Below are positions 18,279 through 26,603 of a stretch of DNA of 64,000 nt, one piece after another (position 1 is the first letter of the stretch; the number at the start of each line of letters is the position of its first letter). The position numbers were made by a program, and so were the translations under genes. The stretch is from positions 868,001-932,000 of the forward strand of contig NZ_CADDWI010000013.1 in assembly GCF_902809845.1 (NCBI RefSeq), given 5' to 3'. This DNA comes from Chelativorans sp. Marseille-P2723. Its GTDB lineage: Bacteria > Pseudomonadota > Alphaproteobacteria > Rhizobiales > Rhizobiaceae. The notes beneath the pieces are model-generated. The model was not told the DNA's origin. It made no database searches and saw nothing but the letters and a program-made list of their open reading frames with translations.

Positions 18279-19160
18279 GTGGCGAGCATCATGACGAACA
18301 CCTCTGCGATGGTGGCATTGCAGAGCTTGAAAGCGACGAACAAGGCGCTTGAAACCGTCCAGGGCCGTATTTCCACCGGCTATCGGGTCGCAGAAGCCAG
18401 CGACAACGCGGCATACTGGTCTATCGCCACCACAATGCGCTCTGACAACAAGGCGCTCTCTGCCATCCAGGATTCCCTTGGGCTTGGAGCGGGAAAGATC
18501 GACACCGCTTATACGGCGATGAACAATGTCATCAAGGCGGTTGATGACATCAAGACCAAACTGATCAACGCCCGCGGCGCCAGCGGCGAGAACCAGAAGA
18601 AGATCCAGGCAGAGATCGACATCCTGCAGGACCACATAAAGTCTGCCGCAACGGGCGCCAGCTATGCCGGCACCAATATTCTTGCGACCGACGACGCAGG
18701 CCCTTTGGAAATCGCCGCCTCCTACGATCGCGCTTCGAACGGAACTGTTAGCGTCGGCACCATCTCGATTGCAATTTCAGGGATAAAGCTATTTGCCGCC
18801 GATGGCACAACCGCCGACGCTACACAGCATCTCGCCCATGATGTGATGCAGATAGACGTAGTGGCCAATGGCGATGACGGTTCCATCGATGACTATTTGG
18901 AAGACATCGAGGCGGCACTTGCCACAATGTCCACGGCAGCGGCCAATTTGGGCTCTGCCAAGAACCGTCTAGACCTGCAGAAGGATTTTGTCTCCAATCT
19001 GATGGATTCCATCGAGCGGGGCGTGGGCCAGCTTGTGGATGCTGACATGAACGAAGAATCCACACGTCTCCAAGCCTTACAGGTCCAGCAGCAACTCGGC
19101 ATCCAGGCGCTTTCCATCGCCAATCAGAACGCTCAGAACATCCTGGCCCTCTTCCAGTAA
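18279..19160 (+). CDS. flaB: Flagellin, second copy
   Basis: Flagellin paralogue of 293 residues that shares the conserved ends with flaA (ASIMTNTSAMVALQSL, RISTGYRVAEASDNAAYWSI, LQALQVQQQLGIQALSIANQ) but has a different central region. It starts with GTG at 18279; a weak AGGG lies about seven bases upstream. Upstream are paired CtrA-type boxes rather than the element seen at the structural operons. A short inverted repeat (GAGCA/TGCTC) follows the stop without a U-run, so the 3' end is not certain. Tandem flagellin genes with separate promoters are usual in rhizobia and produce complex filaments. Confidence 0.94.
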   Translation: MASIMTNTSAMVALQSLKATNKALETVQGRISTGYRVAEASDNAAYWSIATTMRSDNKALSAIQDSLGLGAGKIDTAYTAMNNVIKAVDDIKTKLINARGASGENQKKIQAEIDILQDHIKSAATGASYAGTNILATDDAGPLEIAASYDRASNGTVSVGTISIAISGIKLFAADGTTADATQHLAHDVMQIDVVANGDDGSIDDYLEDIEAALATMSTAAANLGSAKNRLDLQKDFVSNLMDSIERGVGQLVDADMNEESTRLQALQVQQQLGIQALSIANQNAQNILALFQ

Positions 19161-19209
19161 TGAGCACGGCAAGTCCCTGCTCGCAACTCTTCCCGTAAAC
19201 GTTCGAAGG

Positions 19210-19236
19210 CTTCGCACAAGCTTCGCCGCCTAGGCT
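19210..19236 (+). promoter_or_regulatory. Recurrent flagellar promoter element, fliF copy
   Basis: CTTCGCACAAG, nine bases (CTTCGCCGC), then CTAGGCT. CAAG is at 19217-19220, 51 bases before the fliF TTG. It is one of the two best copies, nearly identical to the one before flhA. In Brucella, the Rem homologue FtcR is reported to act at the fliF promoter. Confidence 0.7.
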
Positions 19237-19267
19237 GACTGGAGAATTCCGCCTGGGAGCGAACGCT

Positions 19268-20905
19268 TTGCCTGAGCAGCTTCAAACCGTCATTGAGAAC
19301 CTGAAAAGCCTCGGGCCGCGTCGGCTCGCGATGATGGCGGGCGTCCTTGCGCTGACCATGGCTCTGGTGGCGGGAGGCGCGATTTATCTCAACCGCCCGG
19401 CCTACGAAACGCTATATGTCGGCCTCGAACGCTCCGACGTGAACCAGATCGGCCTCGTTCTGGGCGAGGCGGGCATTGCCTTCGACGTGGTTTCCGATGG
19501 CACCGCCGTGCTTGTGCCAACCGGCAAGACCGCCGAGGCTCGCATGCTTCTTGCCGAAAAGGGCCTGCCTTCGAGCGCCAATGCCGGTTATGAACTGTTC
19601 GACAATGTCGGCTCCCTGGGACTCACCTCCTTCATGCAGGAGGTGACCCGCGTGCGCGCGCTGGAAGGCGAAATTGCCCGCACCATTCGCTCCATAGCCG
19701 GAATCAAGGCAGCACGGGTGCACATCGTCATGCCGGAGCGCGGCAATTTCCGCCGCGAGCAGCAGGAGCCGTCCGCTTCGGTGGTCATCCGTACTACCGG
19801 CATCGATGCAACCGCGAAAGCTGCCAGCATCCGCTATCTGGTCGCCGCCGCGGTGCCCGGCCTTAATGCGGAGGAGGTCACGGTACTCGATTCGTCCGGC
19901 ACGCTGCTTGCGGCCGGCGATGACCCCGCCAGCAGCACGCTCCAGCGCTCGATCGGCATCGAGCGCACCGTCGAAGCCCAGATTGAAGACAACATACGCC
20001 GGGCGTTGGCCCCCTATCTCGGGCCGGATAATTTCCGCGCCAGCGTTAAGGCGGAAGTGAACACCGATACGCGGCAAGTGGAGGAGGTGATCTACGATCC
20101 CGAATCCCGGGTGGAGCGTTCGGTGCAGATCGTGCGCATGGCCGACAGCGCGACCCGGGAATCGGCAGCCACGCCGACGACGGTGCTGCAGAACCTGCCG
20201 CAAGAAGAAACGCCCGCCGCTGAAACGCCGCGTTCATCCGAAGAAAGCGAGCGGCGCGAGGAAACGACGAATTACGAGCTCAACACCAAGCGCATTGCGA
20301 CTGCCAGCAATGGTTATCAGGTGACGCGGCTTTCCATCGCTATCGTCGTGAATGAGGCGCGCCTGGCAGCAGTTCTTGGTGATAACATCACACCCGACGT
20401 GCTGCAGGCTCGCATCGCGGAAATCCAGACTGTTGTCGCCTCAGCAGCCGGTTTCAACGAGGAGCGCGGAGACGTGCTCAATGTCGCGGCAGTCGAATTC
20501 ATCGATGGGCTGGATGGGGTCGAAATTGCCGAACCCGGTGTGCTCGATGCGATCAGCCGGCATCTCGGGACGACAATCAACGCACTTGCCTTCGTGCTCG
20601 TGGCGTTTCTTGTCACCTGGTTCGGCTTGAAGCCGCTGACGGCAGCGCTGACTGGCGGGGCGAGCGGCGAAGCGCGTACAGAAGAAACACTTCCGGCTAT
20701 TGCCCAGGGTACGGCAGGGGAAACCCAGCTTTCGCTTGCTGGTAGGGACGCCGATGGCGGTCTTTCCGGAGCTGAGGAAAGCGAGCCATTGCGCATACGG
20801 CCTGAACCGCGGGCACGTCTGCAACGGATGGTTGACCTCAACGAGGAGCGCACCGCCCACATACTGCGTAAATGGGCGCGGACCGAAGTAGAGGCCATGG
20901 GGTGA
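19268..20905 (+). CDS. fliF: Flagellar MS-ring protein FliF
   Basis: Inner-membrane MS-ring protein on which rod, export gate and C-ring assemble. It has 545 residues with two membrane segments (about 18-40 and 440-460) flanking the periplasmic ring-building domain. Family blocks YETLYVGLERSDVNQIGLVL, ELFDNVGSLGLTSFMQEV and AARVHIVMPERGNFRREQQE are seen. The C-terminal RMVDLNEERTAHILRKWART is the FliG-binding helix. The start codon is TTG at 19268 with GGGAG upstream. Its TGA overlaps the next start (TGATG). Head of the unit fliF-fliH-motB-motC-fliK-slt. Confidence 0.97.
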   Translation: MPEQLQTVIENLKSLGPRRLAMMAGVLALTMALVAGGAIYLNRPAYETLYVGLERSDVNQIGLVLGEAGIAFDVVSDGTAVLVPTGKTAEARMLLAEKGLPSSANAGYELFDNVGSLGLTSFMQEVTRVRALEGEIARTIRSIAGIKAARVHIVMPERGNFRREQQEPSASVVIRTTGIDATAKAASIRYLVAAAVPGLNAEEVTVLDSSGTLLAAGDDPASSTLQRSIGIERTVEAQIEDNIRRALAPYLGPDNFRASVKAEVNTDTRQVEEVIYDPESRVERSVQIVRMADSATRESAATPTTVLQNLPQEETPAAETPRSSEESERREETTNYELNTKRIATASNGYQVTRLSIAIVVNEARLAAVLGDNITPDVLQARIAEIQTVVASAAGFNEERGDVLNVAAVEFIDGLDGVEIAEPGVLDAISRHLGTTINALAFVLVAFLVTWFGLKPLTAALTGGASGEARTEETLPAIAQGTAGETQLSLAGRDADGGLSGAEESEPLRIRPEPRARLQRMVDLNEERTAHILRKWARTEVEAMG

Positions 20906-21525
20906 TGCGGTCAACACTTGCGGACATGTTGCCTGATTTTGGAACGGGAAATGGCGCGCATCAGGCGCGTGCGGGCAGCGATGTCACCCTCGCGCAGCGG
21001 GAGCCCTTACCGGAAGAGGTCACCCAGCAGCGCATCGCGCAAGAGATTGCAGCGGCAGAAGCGGCCCTTTCGCAGAAACTTGCCTGCAAACATGCGGAGG
21101 CTCTTTCTGCCGAGCGCGAAAGACATGCGGCGGAAATGCAAGCAACAATTGAGCGTCTCTCCGATCTGGCCGCTGAAGCCATCGCCGCGCGCTTTGATGC
21201 GATGAAGCGTGAGGTTGCCTCAATTACCAGCGCTCTTGCCGCCCAGGTGCTTGCGGTAACCCTTACCCAGGATGTCCGCAGACGCTCCATCGAGGAGCTT
21301 GCGCGGCTTGTCGGCGAAGCGATGAATGATCGCGATACTCTGCGCGTTCGCGTGCGTGGCCCGGAAAATCTTCGCCAGGCACTCAAGGAACGGCTCGGCG
21401 AGCAATGGCGGCAAATCGATTTTATTGATGCGGTTGATTTCGACCTTACTGCCGAGATCGGTGAAAGCCTCTTGAAAACCCGCCTGGCCGACTGGTCCGA
21501 GGAGTTGGCCGAGGTGCTGCCGTGA
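20905..21525 (+). CDS. FliH-like flagellar export protein
   Basis: A 206-residue protein by position and composition equivalent to FliH, the regulator that ties FliI to the C-ring. A long helical, Ala/Glu-rich N-terminal half (about 40-110) leads into a globular C-terminal domain with VRVRGPENLRQAL and ADWSEELAEVLP. The ATG overlapping the fliF stop is chosen over an upstream in-frame ATG at 20872 that would lie inside fliF. It overlaps motB by GTGA. Sequence resemblance to enterobacterial FliH is weak, so the name is functional inference from length, coiled-coil content and place. Confidence 0.7.
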   Translation: MRSTLADMLPDFGTGNGAHQARAGSDVTLAQREPLPEEVTQQRIAQEIAAAEAALSQKLACKHAEALSAERERHAAEMQATIERLSDLAAEAIAARFDAMKREVASITSALAAQVLAVTLTQDVRRRSIEELARLVGEAMNDRDTLRVRVRGPENLRQALKERLGEQWRQIDFIDAVDFDLTAEIGESLLKTRLADWSEELAEVLP

Positions 21526-22805
21526 CCGATGCCGGCAGGGATGATCGTCGGCACGAGATCATCATCGTGCGTCGGGGAAGCATGGATGACGATGAAGGGC
21601 ATCAAGGTGGAGTCTGGAAGATAGCCTTCGCTGATTTCATGACGGCGATGATGTGCTTCTTTCTTGTCTTGTGGCTTATCAATGCGGCCAACGAAGAGGC
21701 GCGGGTCGCCCTTTCCAGCTACTTCAATCCGGTCAAGCTGATCGACAGGAGCACCAGCCCCAAGGGTGTCGAAGAGCTGGACCAGACGCCGCAGGAAATC
21801 ACCGAGCGGGATGAGTATCACGACCCGGCATCACAGGCGCCGGCGAACGGCAAGACGTTAGTCGACGACGACATTCAGCCGGCCGGTCCTGCCGGTACCC
21901 GCAAATATTCCGACCAGAACTTCTTCTCGAACCCGTATGCGGTCCTGTCGGAGATCGCTGCGGATGTCGGGCGGGACCAGAACATCTCCCATAAGGGTGA
22001 CGGAGGCGTGCAGATTGCAGGTCCCTCTTCTGGGGCTTCCGGCGGGGAGTCGTATCGCGATCCGTTCGCCCCCGACTTCTGGACGCAGCAGGTGACTACT
22101 CCGGATATCGCCATGGATGGTGATCCCGGACAAGCGCGCGAACAGCCCGTTGGCGCAACCGCCGCCGAAAGCGACTCTGACGAACTGGCGGCAATCGAGC
22201 TGGCAGAAATCAGTCAGGTAGCAGCAACGGGGCGATCAGCGACAGGAGATGCAGCCCGCCTTGTTCCGGTGCCGCAGGTGGCGCCGCTGCTGTCACAAAG
22301 CCAGGAGGCGGCTGACGAACCCGCGGAGCACGGTAGCATGGCGGCCGTTGAAGAGGCGGCCAACGATCTTCGCGAGCGCCTCAGCCAAGCTTTGATGGGG
22401 CAGGGGCTTGCCGGCGCCGTAACGGTAGCGGCGGGCGATGACGGAATTCTGATCTCTGTGACCGACGATGTCCGCAATGGAATGTTCCCGGTCGGCTCGG
22501 CAGTGCCCGAGCGCGCCCTGGTGCTTGCCATGGAGAAGATCGGAGAGGTACTCGCCGACCAGCCGGGCACCATCCGCATCCACGGCCATACCGACGCGCG
22601 GCCATTCCGAAGCGGAGATTACGACAACTGGCGTCTTTCTACCGCTCGGGCTCATGCGGCCCAATACATGCTCATACGCGGCGGTCTCGATGAGAGCCGG
22701 ATTGACGAGGTGGCGGGCTTTGCCGACCGCCGTCTGAAAATGCCTGACTCGCCCCTGTCGGATGCCAACCGCCGCATCGAGATCCTGCTGGAGGCTCGGC
22801 AATGA
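21522..22805 (+). CDS. motB: Flagellar stator protein MotB
   Basis: Stator subunit that anchors MotA to peptidoglycan and carries the proton. It has 427 residues, long because of a charged, low-complexity linker (about 90-290) typical of rhizobia. The only membrane segment is at 37-55, with the channel aspartate Asp38 in AFADFMTAMMCFFLVLWLIN. The C-terminal OmpA-like domain has IRIHGHTDARPFRSGDYDNW and LSTARAHAAQYMLI. It starts with GTG overlapping the preceding stop and overlaps motC by ATGA. Confidence 0.96.
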   Translation: MTDAGRDDRRHEIIIVRRGSMDDDEGHQGGVWKIAFADFMTAMMCFFLVLWLINAANEEARVALSSYFNPVKLIDRSTSPKGVEELDQTPQEITERDEYHDPASQAPANGKTLVDDDIQPAGPAGTRKYSDQNFFSNPYAVLSEIAADVGRDQNISHKGDGGVQIAGPSSGASGGESYRDPFAPDFWTQQVTTPDIAMDGDPGQAREQPVGATAAESDSDELAAIELAEISQVAATGRSATGDAARLVPVPQVAPLLSQSQEAADEPAEHGSMAAVEEAANDLRERLSQALMGQGLAGAVTVAAGDDGILISVTDDVRNGMFPVGSAVPERALVLAMEKIGEVLADQPGTIRIHGHTDARPFRSGDYDNWRLSTARAHAAQYMLIRGGLDESRIDEVAGFADRRLKMPDSPLSDANRRIEILLEARQ

Positions 22806-23977
22806 GGCGCGCAGCCAGGAGGGTTCTTTCCTTGGCAGCAATCGCTGGATTGCTCACACCTGCTGCGGCCGCCGGGCTTGAGCCATACCAAATGATACGC
22901 TCCCTGCAGCTCATGCAGGATCGCATAGCAGATGGCGATCACGCGGCGCTGCCGATGCAAAGCAGGCTGCTTGCCATTGTCGATCGACGGCTGCGCGACA
23001 TGGCTCCGGAAAAATTCGAGGACCGCCGGAACCTTGACGCCCTGCTGATCTATGGGGCCAGCGGCGGGAATCCAGAAACGCTGGAGGCAGTGTTCTCTCG
23101 CCTCCAGCCTGGCGAAGCCGACCGGAGGCTGAACGAGGGCCTCACCCACTATGCCCGTGGGGATCTTGCCGCCGCGCGCGAACTACTGGCAAGCGTGGAC
23201 CTTGATACGATGGAACCCCGGCTGGCGGCTCCGCTTGCGCTTGTCCTCGGTTCGCTTTTCACGCAGCAGGACCCAGCCGAAGCTCTCAGGCTTTTCGATC
23301 AGGCACGGCTGCTCAGCCCCGGCACGCTGATCGAGGAGGCCGCTCTGCGACGCTCGGTCGCCGTCAGCGCCGAGATGAAGGATGAAGAGCGCTTCGCGCG
23401 AGCATCGATCCAGTATGTGAACCGCTTTCTGCGCTCCCCCTATGCCAACCAGTTCGCAGAGGCCTTCGTGTCGGGCATCATTGCCTTCGAAGGTCAGGTG
23501 GATTTGAGCATGGTCGAAGAGGTGGCGTCGAACATGCGTCCGGATCAGGCGCAGGTCATCTATCTTCGCATCGCACGTCAAAGCGCTATCGAGGGATATC
23601 ACCGGCTGCTGGCCTTCGCCTCCGAGAATGCGGAGAAATATGCGGCTGAAGAGCAGGAAGACCCGCGCGCCACGCTCTACGCAAACCTCGCACTGGTCGC
23701 TTCCGCGAATGTGGACGCGGTCTTAGGGACACTCGAAAAGATCGATGATGAGAGGCTTTCGGAAAGTGACCGAAAGCTTCTCCGGGCAGCAAGGAAGATC
23801 GCCGGGGACATTCTGGCTTCGCCGGTTGAGGGGTTGCAGGACGGCAGCATGCCTGCGGCCTCAGAACTCTTTCGGGGCGCAGCAGCCGAAGGCCAAACAG
23901 CGATCGAGCGTTTCATGGCCAAATCGCATCAGAAATTAAAGGAGATAGACATGCTCCTTGCGGAGAAGCGTCGGTGA
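22802..23977 (+). CDS. motC: Periplasmic motility protein MotC
   Basis: Rhizobial periplasmic protein that binds the periplasmic part of MotB and is required for torque. It has 391 residues with a Sec signal peptide (RVLSLAAIAGLLTPAAAAG). The rest is almost wholly helical, resembling TPR-like repeats (LTHYARGDLAAARELLASVD, DPAEALRLFDQARLLSPGT). It lies between motB and fliK, overlapping both by four bases; its chaperone MotE is encoded in the flgB operon. Confidence 0.93.
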   Translation: MRRAARRVLSLAAIAGLLTPAAAAGLEPYQMIRSLQLMQDRIADGDHAALPMQSRLLAIVDRRLRDMAPEKFEDRRNLDALLIYGASGGNPETLEAVFSRLQPGEADRRLNEGLTHYARGDLAAARELLASVDLDTMEPRLAAPLALVLGSLFTQQDPAEALRLFDQARLLSPGTLIEEAALRRSVAVSAEMKDEERFARASIQYVNRFLRSPYANQFAEAFVSGIIAFEGQVDLSMVEEVASNMRPDQAQVIYLRIARQSAIEGYHRLLAFASENAEKYAAEEQEDPRATLYANLALVASANVDAVLGTLEKIDDERLSESDRKLLRAARKIAGDILASPVEGLQDGSMPAASELFRGAAAEGQTAIERFMAKSHQKLKEIDMLLAEKRR

Positions 23978-25215
23978 CGGAAGCCATTAAAGCAAGCATC
24001 GGCCCCTTGGCCGTTAGCCACGACAAGCCTGAACGAAGATCTATCGGGCAAGGAAGTGCTTTTGCGGACGCTCTGCAGGAGGAGCCGCAGCAGAGCGGAC
24101 CGAATGGTGGTGGCAAACACATGGTGAAGGCGCCGCTAACGGACGGCTGGCCTGTCACGGACCGCATCCTGGAGAGCGCCGTTGCCTGGAATCGTACCAT
24201 CGCCAAGAATGACGGTGGTTCGGGAAAAAAGGTCGAAAATGAGCGCCTGGAGGCATTCCAGATGGCGGTTTCCGCCGTTCTTGCGAAAGATATGGAGTTT
24301 CCGGGCGAGGCATGGACGGGCCCTTTCTCCGGACCATCACAAATGGAGAATGACGTTCCGGGATCGGCTTTGCTGATGGCAAACGCGGAGCGCTTGGACG
24401 AGCGGGTCGATCTGTCACCGCGCGAAGCGCACGTGGAAGGAGCGCGCAGGAATGAACGGCTGCCGGCTGCCGGGCGCATCGAGATCCAGAGGGACAGTCT
24501 GCCCTTGTTGGAGCGCGCGAATGCGGTGGACAAGAAGCAGGGCATCGCTGCGCGCGGCATCGAACCGGACCTTGCCTCCGCATTTCGGGAGCCAGGCAAA
24601 CAAGCTACGCCAATCTCCCCGAAAGAGCCTGATCTTCTCCCGCCAGCAACGCGCGTCCTCAGCGTCCAGAGCATTCCTGCACCGGCATTTCTCCCCACAC
24701 TCAGCAGCTCCGTTTCGGGCACAGTGCTGGCTGCACTGGAGTCGGATACAACCTATAGAGTCGCGTTTGCGGAAGCTGCAACCGCAGTCGCCCAGAATAC
24801 GCGTAACCCCCAACCGCTTCTTACTCTCAAAATTCAGTTGCATCCGTCCGAACTTGGCACGGTTATGGCGAATCTGAAGATGTCTGGGGAGCAACTTACA
24901 GTAGAATTACAAGTTGAGAGCACAGAAGCCAGACTAAAGCTCCAGGCGGACCGCGACAGCATGGTTCAGGCTCTCCGTTCACTTGGTTATGATGTCGATC
25001 GCATATCTATTCAGCAGATGACAAATAGCCCATCTGCCACGCCAGGCTCTACGGGGAGTGGTCGCGAGTCGTCCTTCCAGGCGGGCACTGGCCCGGGGCA
25101 GGATCAGAATTCCGGCCGTCCCGATAGCGGCGCAGGCGACAATCCTTTCGCGCCGAGCCGCGAAGCGATCGAGGGGCGGCAGGATGATGCTTCGGGCGAC
25201 GGTATTTATATCTAA
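23974..25215 (+). CDS. fliK: Flagellar hook-length control protein FliK (MotD)
   Basis: Hook-length ruler and specificity switch that acts on FlhB; called MotD in early rhizobial work. It has 413 residues, beginning with GTG overlapping motC. The long N-terminal half is variable and polar. The C-terminal Flg_hook domain is clear at about 270-345: LLTLKIQLHPSELGTVMANL and LQADRDSMVQALRSLGYDVD. The tail is Gly/Ser/Gln-rich. Its 3' end overlaps the transglycosylase gene by about 29 bases. Confidence 0.92.
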   Translation: MTEAIKASIGPLAVSHDKPERRSIGQGSAFADALQEEPQQSGPNGGGKHMVKAPLTDGWPVTDRILESAVAWNRTIAKNDGGSGKKVENERLEAFQMAVSAVLAKDMEFPGEAWTGPFSGPSQMENDVPGSALLMANAERLDERVDLSPREAHVEGARRNERLPAAGRIEIQRDSLPLLERANAVDKKQGIAARGIEPDLASAFREPGKQATPISPKEPDLLPPATRVLSVQSIPAPAFLPTLSSSVSGTVLAALESDTTYRVAFAEAATAVAQNTRNPQPLLTLKIQLHPSELGTVMANLKMSGEQLTVELQVESTEARLKLQADRDSMVQALRSLGYDVDRISIQQMTNSPSATPGSTGSGRESSFQAGTGPGQDQNSGRPDSGAGDNPFAPSREAIEGRQDDASGDGIYI

Positions 25216-25738
25216 CCTGCTTCTGTCGAGCGCCGTCGTCGCGGCCAATCCTTGCGAGGGAGAGATCCTCCGGGCATCGCAAAAACACGGTGTTCCTGCC
25301 GGCATACTCTACGCCGTCGGACTTACGGAAACCGGCGTAAAGGGCAGCCTTCAGCCTTATGCACTCAATATTGAGGGCAAAGCCGTTTTCGCCGGTAATC
25401 GGAGGGAAGCTGTGGAGGAATTCATGCGGGCACGGAAGAGAGGGGCGAAGCTGATCGACCTCGGCTGCATGCAGATAAACCATTATTATCATGCCGACCG
25501 TTTCCGCACTCTGTGGGACATGCTCGACCCTCAGCAAAACGTCGACTATGCCGCGCGCTTTCTTGTGGAGTTGAAGCGGCGGCATGGAACATGGTCAATG
25601 GCTGTCGCGCGCTATCATGCAGGGCCGAACAATAACCCGGCGCAGAAGCGTTACCTGTGCCGCGTCATTGTGAATATGGTGGCGACAGGTTTCGGTTCAT
25701 GGACGCCGGATGCGTATCGATACTGCAATCCAAAGTAG
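25187..25738 (+). CDS. SLT-type lytic transglycosylase of the flagellar cluster
   Basis: Exported peptidoglycan-cleaving enzyme, probably opening the cell wall for the rod, since the FlgJ-like protein of this cluster (35284) has no muramidase domain. It has 183 residues with a signal peptide (about 1-20, ending VVAA). The catalytic Glu is in YAVGLTETG (Glu48), followed by DLGCMQINHYYH and ARYHAGPNNN, the SLT motifs. Two adjacent ATGs (25184, 25187) follow ggcagg; the second is used. Last gene of the fliF operon, with a 120-base gap before rem. Confidence 0.88.
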   Translation: MLRATVFISNLLLSSAVVAANPCEGEILRASQKHGVPAGILYAVGLTETGVKGSLQPYALNIEGKAVFAGNRREAVEEFMRARKRGAKLIDLGCMQINHYYHADRFRTLWDMLDPQQNVDYAARFLVELKRRHGTWSMAVARYHAGPNNNPAQKRYLCRVIVNMVATGFGSWTPDAYRYCNPK

Positions 25739-25773
25739 AAATCATGAGTCGTTTCTGCATCAACGAAACTTTC

Positions 25774-25788
25774 TTAAGAAATTATTAA
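25774..25788 (+). promoter_or_regulatory. CtrA-type box upstream of rem
   Basis: A perfect TTAA-N7-TTAA (TTAAGAAATTATTAA) 71 bases before the rem start codon, in the only intergenic gap around that gene. The half-sites are on the same face as in known CtrA-activated promoters. A box of this form is rare by chance in GC-rich DNA. It suggests that CtrA controls rem. Confidence 0.7.
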
Positions 25789-25858
25789 AAAAGATGGTTG
25801 TCTGTGATTCCGTCCACCATGTACCACTTGGGTAGGTAACTGATTCGGGGGCGGGTCA

Positions 25859-26539
25859 ATGATAGTGGTGGTGGACGAGCGCGAGCTCGTCACAGAAGGT
25901 TATACCTCACTTTTCAATCGGGAAGGTGTCGCAACCGCCGGCTTCCGGCCGAATGAATTCAATGACTGGGTTGAATCCGTAGCCGACGAGGATTTGAGCT
26001 CGGTTCGAGCTTTCCTCCTCGGCCAGTGCAGGTCATCTGAAGCGCCGGCCAAGCGGATTCGGGATCGCACGCATGCGCCGGTGATAGCGCTGGCAGAACA
26101 GCATTCCCTGGAAGACACATTGCGGCTCTTCGAGGCCGGCGTCGATGATGTGGTAAGGAAGCCGGTGCATGTGCTGGAAATCCTGGCGCGTATCAGCGCC
26201 ATCAACCGGCGGGCGCAGCAACAGCAGGACGATTATCTGCAGATTGGCCGTCTGCGCATCTTCAACAACGGCCGCGATCCGGAAATCGATGGCGAGGCTG
26301 TGCCATTGCCGCGCCGCGAGCGCCGAATCCTGGAATATCTCGCCAACAACGCTTCGCGGCGGGTGACCAAGACGCAGATATTCAACGCCATCTACGGGAT
26401 CTTCGATGAGGATGTCGAGGAGAACGTTGTGGAAAGCCACATAAGCAAGCTGCGCAAGAAGCTGCGGCAGAAGCTCGGTTTCGATCCGATCGACTCCAAG
26501 CGGTATCTTGGTTACCGGCTCGTGACATCAGGGCGATGA
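25859..26539 (+). CDS. rem: OmpR-type flagellar regulator Rem/FtcR
   Basis: Orphan response-regulator-like transcription factor controlling flagellar genes in exponential growth (Rem in Sinorhizobium, FtcR in Brucella). It has 226 residues. The receiver-like domain (1-118) keeps the acidic pair (VVVDERE) and the Lys in [15 protein letters not shown]. Where the phospho-acceptor Asp normally lies it reads [10 protein letters not shown], with no Asp. The winged-helix domain (about 128-224) is intact: [48 protein letters not shown]. It stands alone between the transglycosylase and flgE, with a CtrA-type box upstream. Confidence 0.92.
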   Translation: MIVVVDERELVTEGYTSLFNREGVATAGFRPNEFNDWVESVADEDLSSVRAFLLGQCRSSEAPAKRIRDRTHAPVIALAEQHSLEDTLRLFEAGVDDVVRKPVHVLEILARISAINRRAQQQQDDYLQIGRLRIFNNGRDPEIDGEAVPLPRRERRILEYLANNASRRVTKTQIFNAIYGIFDEDVEENVVESHISKLRKKLRQKLGFDPIDSKRYLGYRLVTSGR

Positions 26540-26548
26540 AAGGAACAG

Positions 26549-26575
26549 CTTCACGCAAGCTGCGTCTTTTAGGCT
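26549..26575 (+). promoter_or_regulatory. Recurrent flagellar promoter element, flgE copy
   Basis: CTTCACGCAAG, nine bases, then TTAGGCT. CAAG is at 26556-26559, 48 bases before the flgE ATG. It begins 10 bases after the rem stop, so flgE can be transcribed independently of rem. Confidence 0.65.
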
Positions 26576-26603
26576 GCCGCTACGCGAGCAATAGGAGAGC
26601 CCG

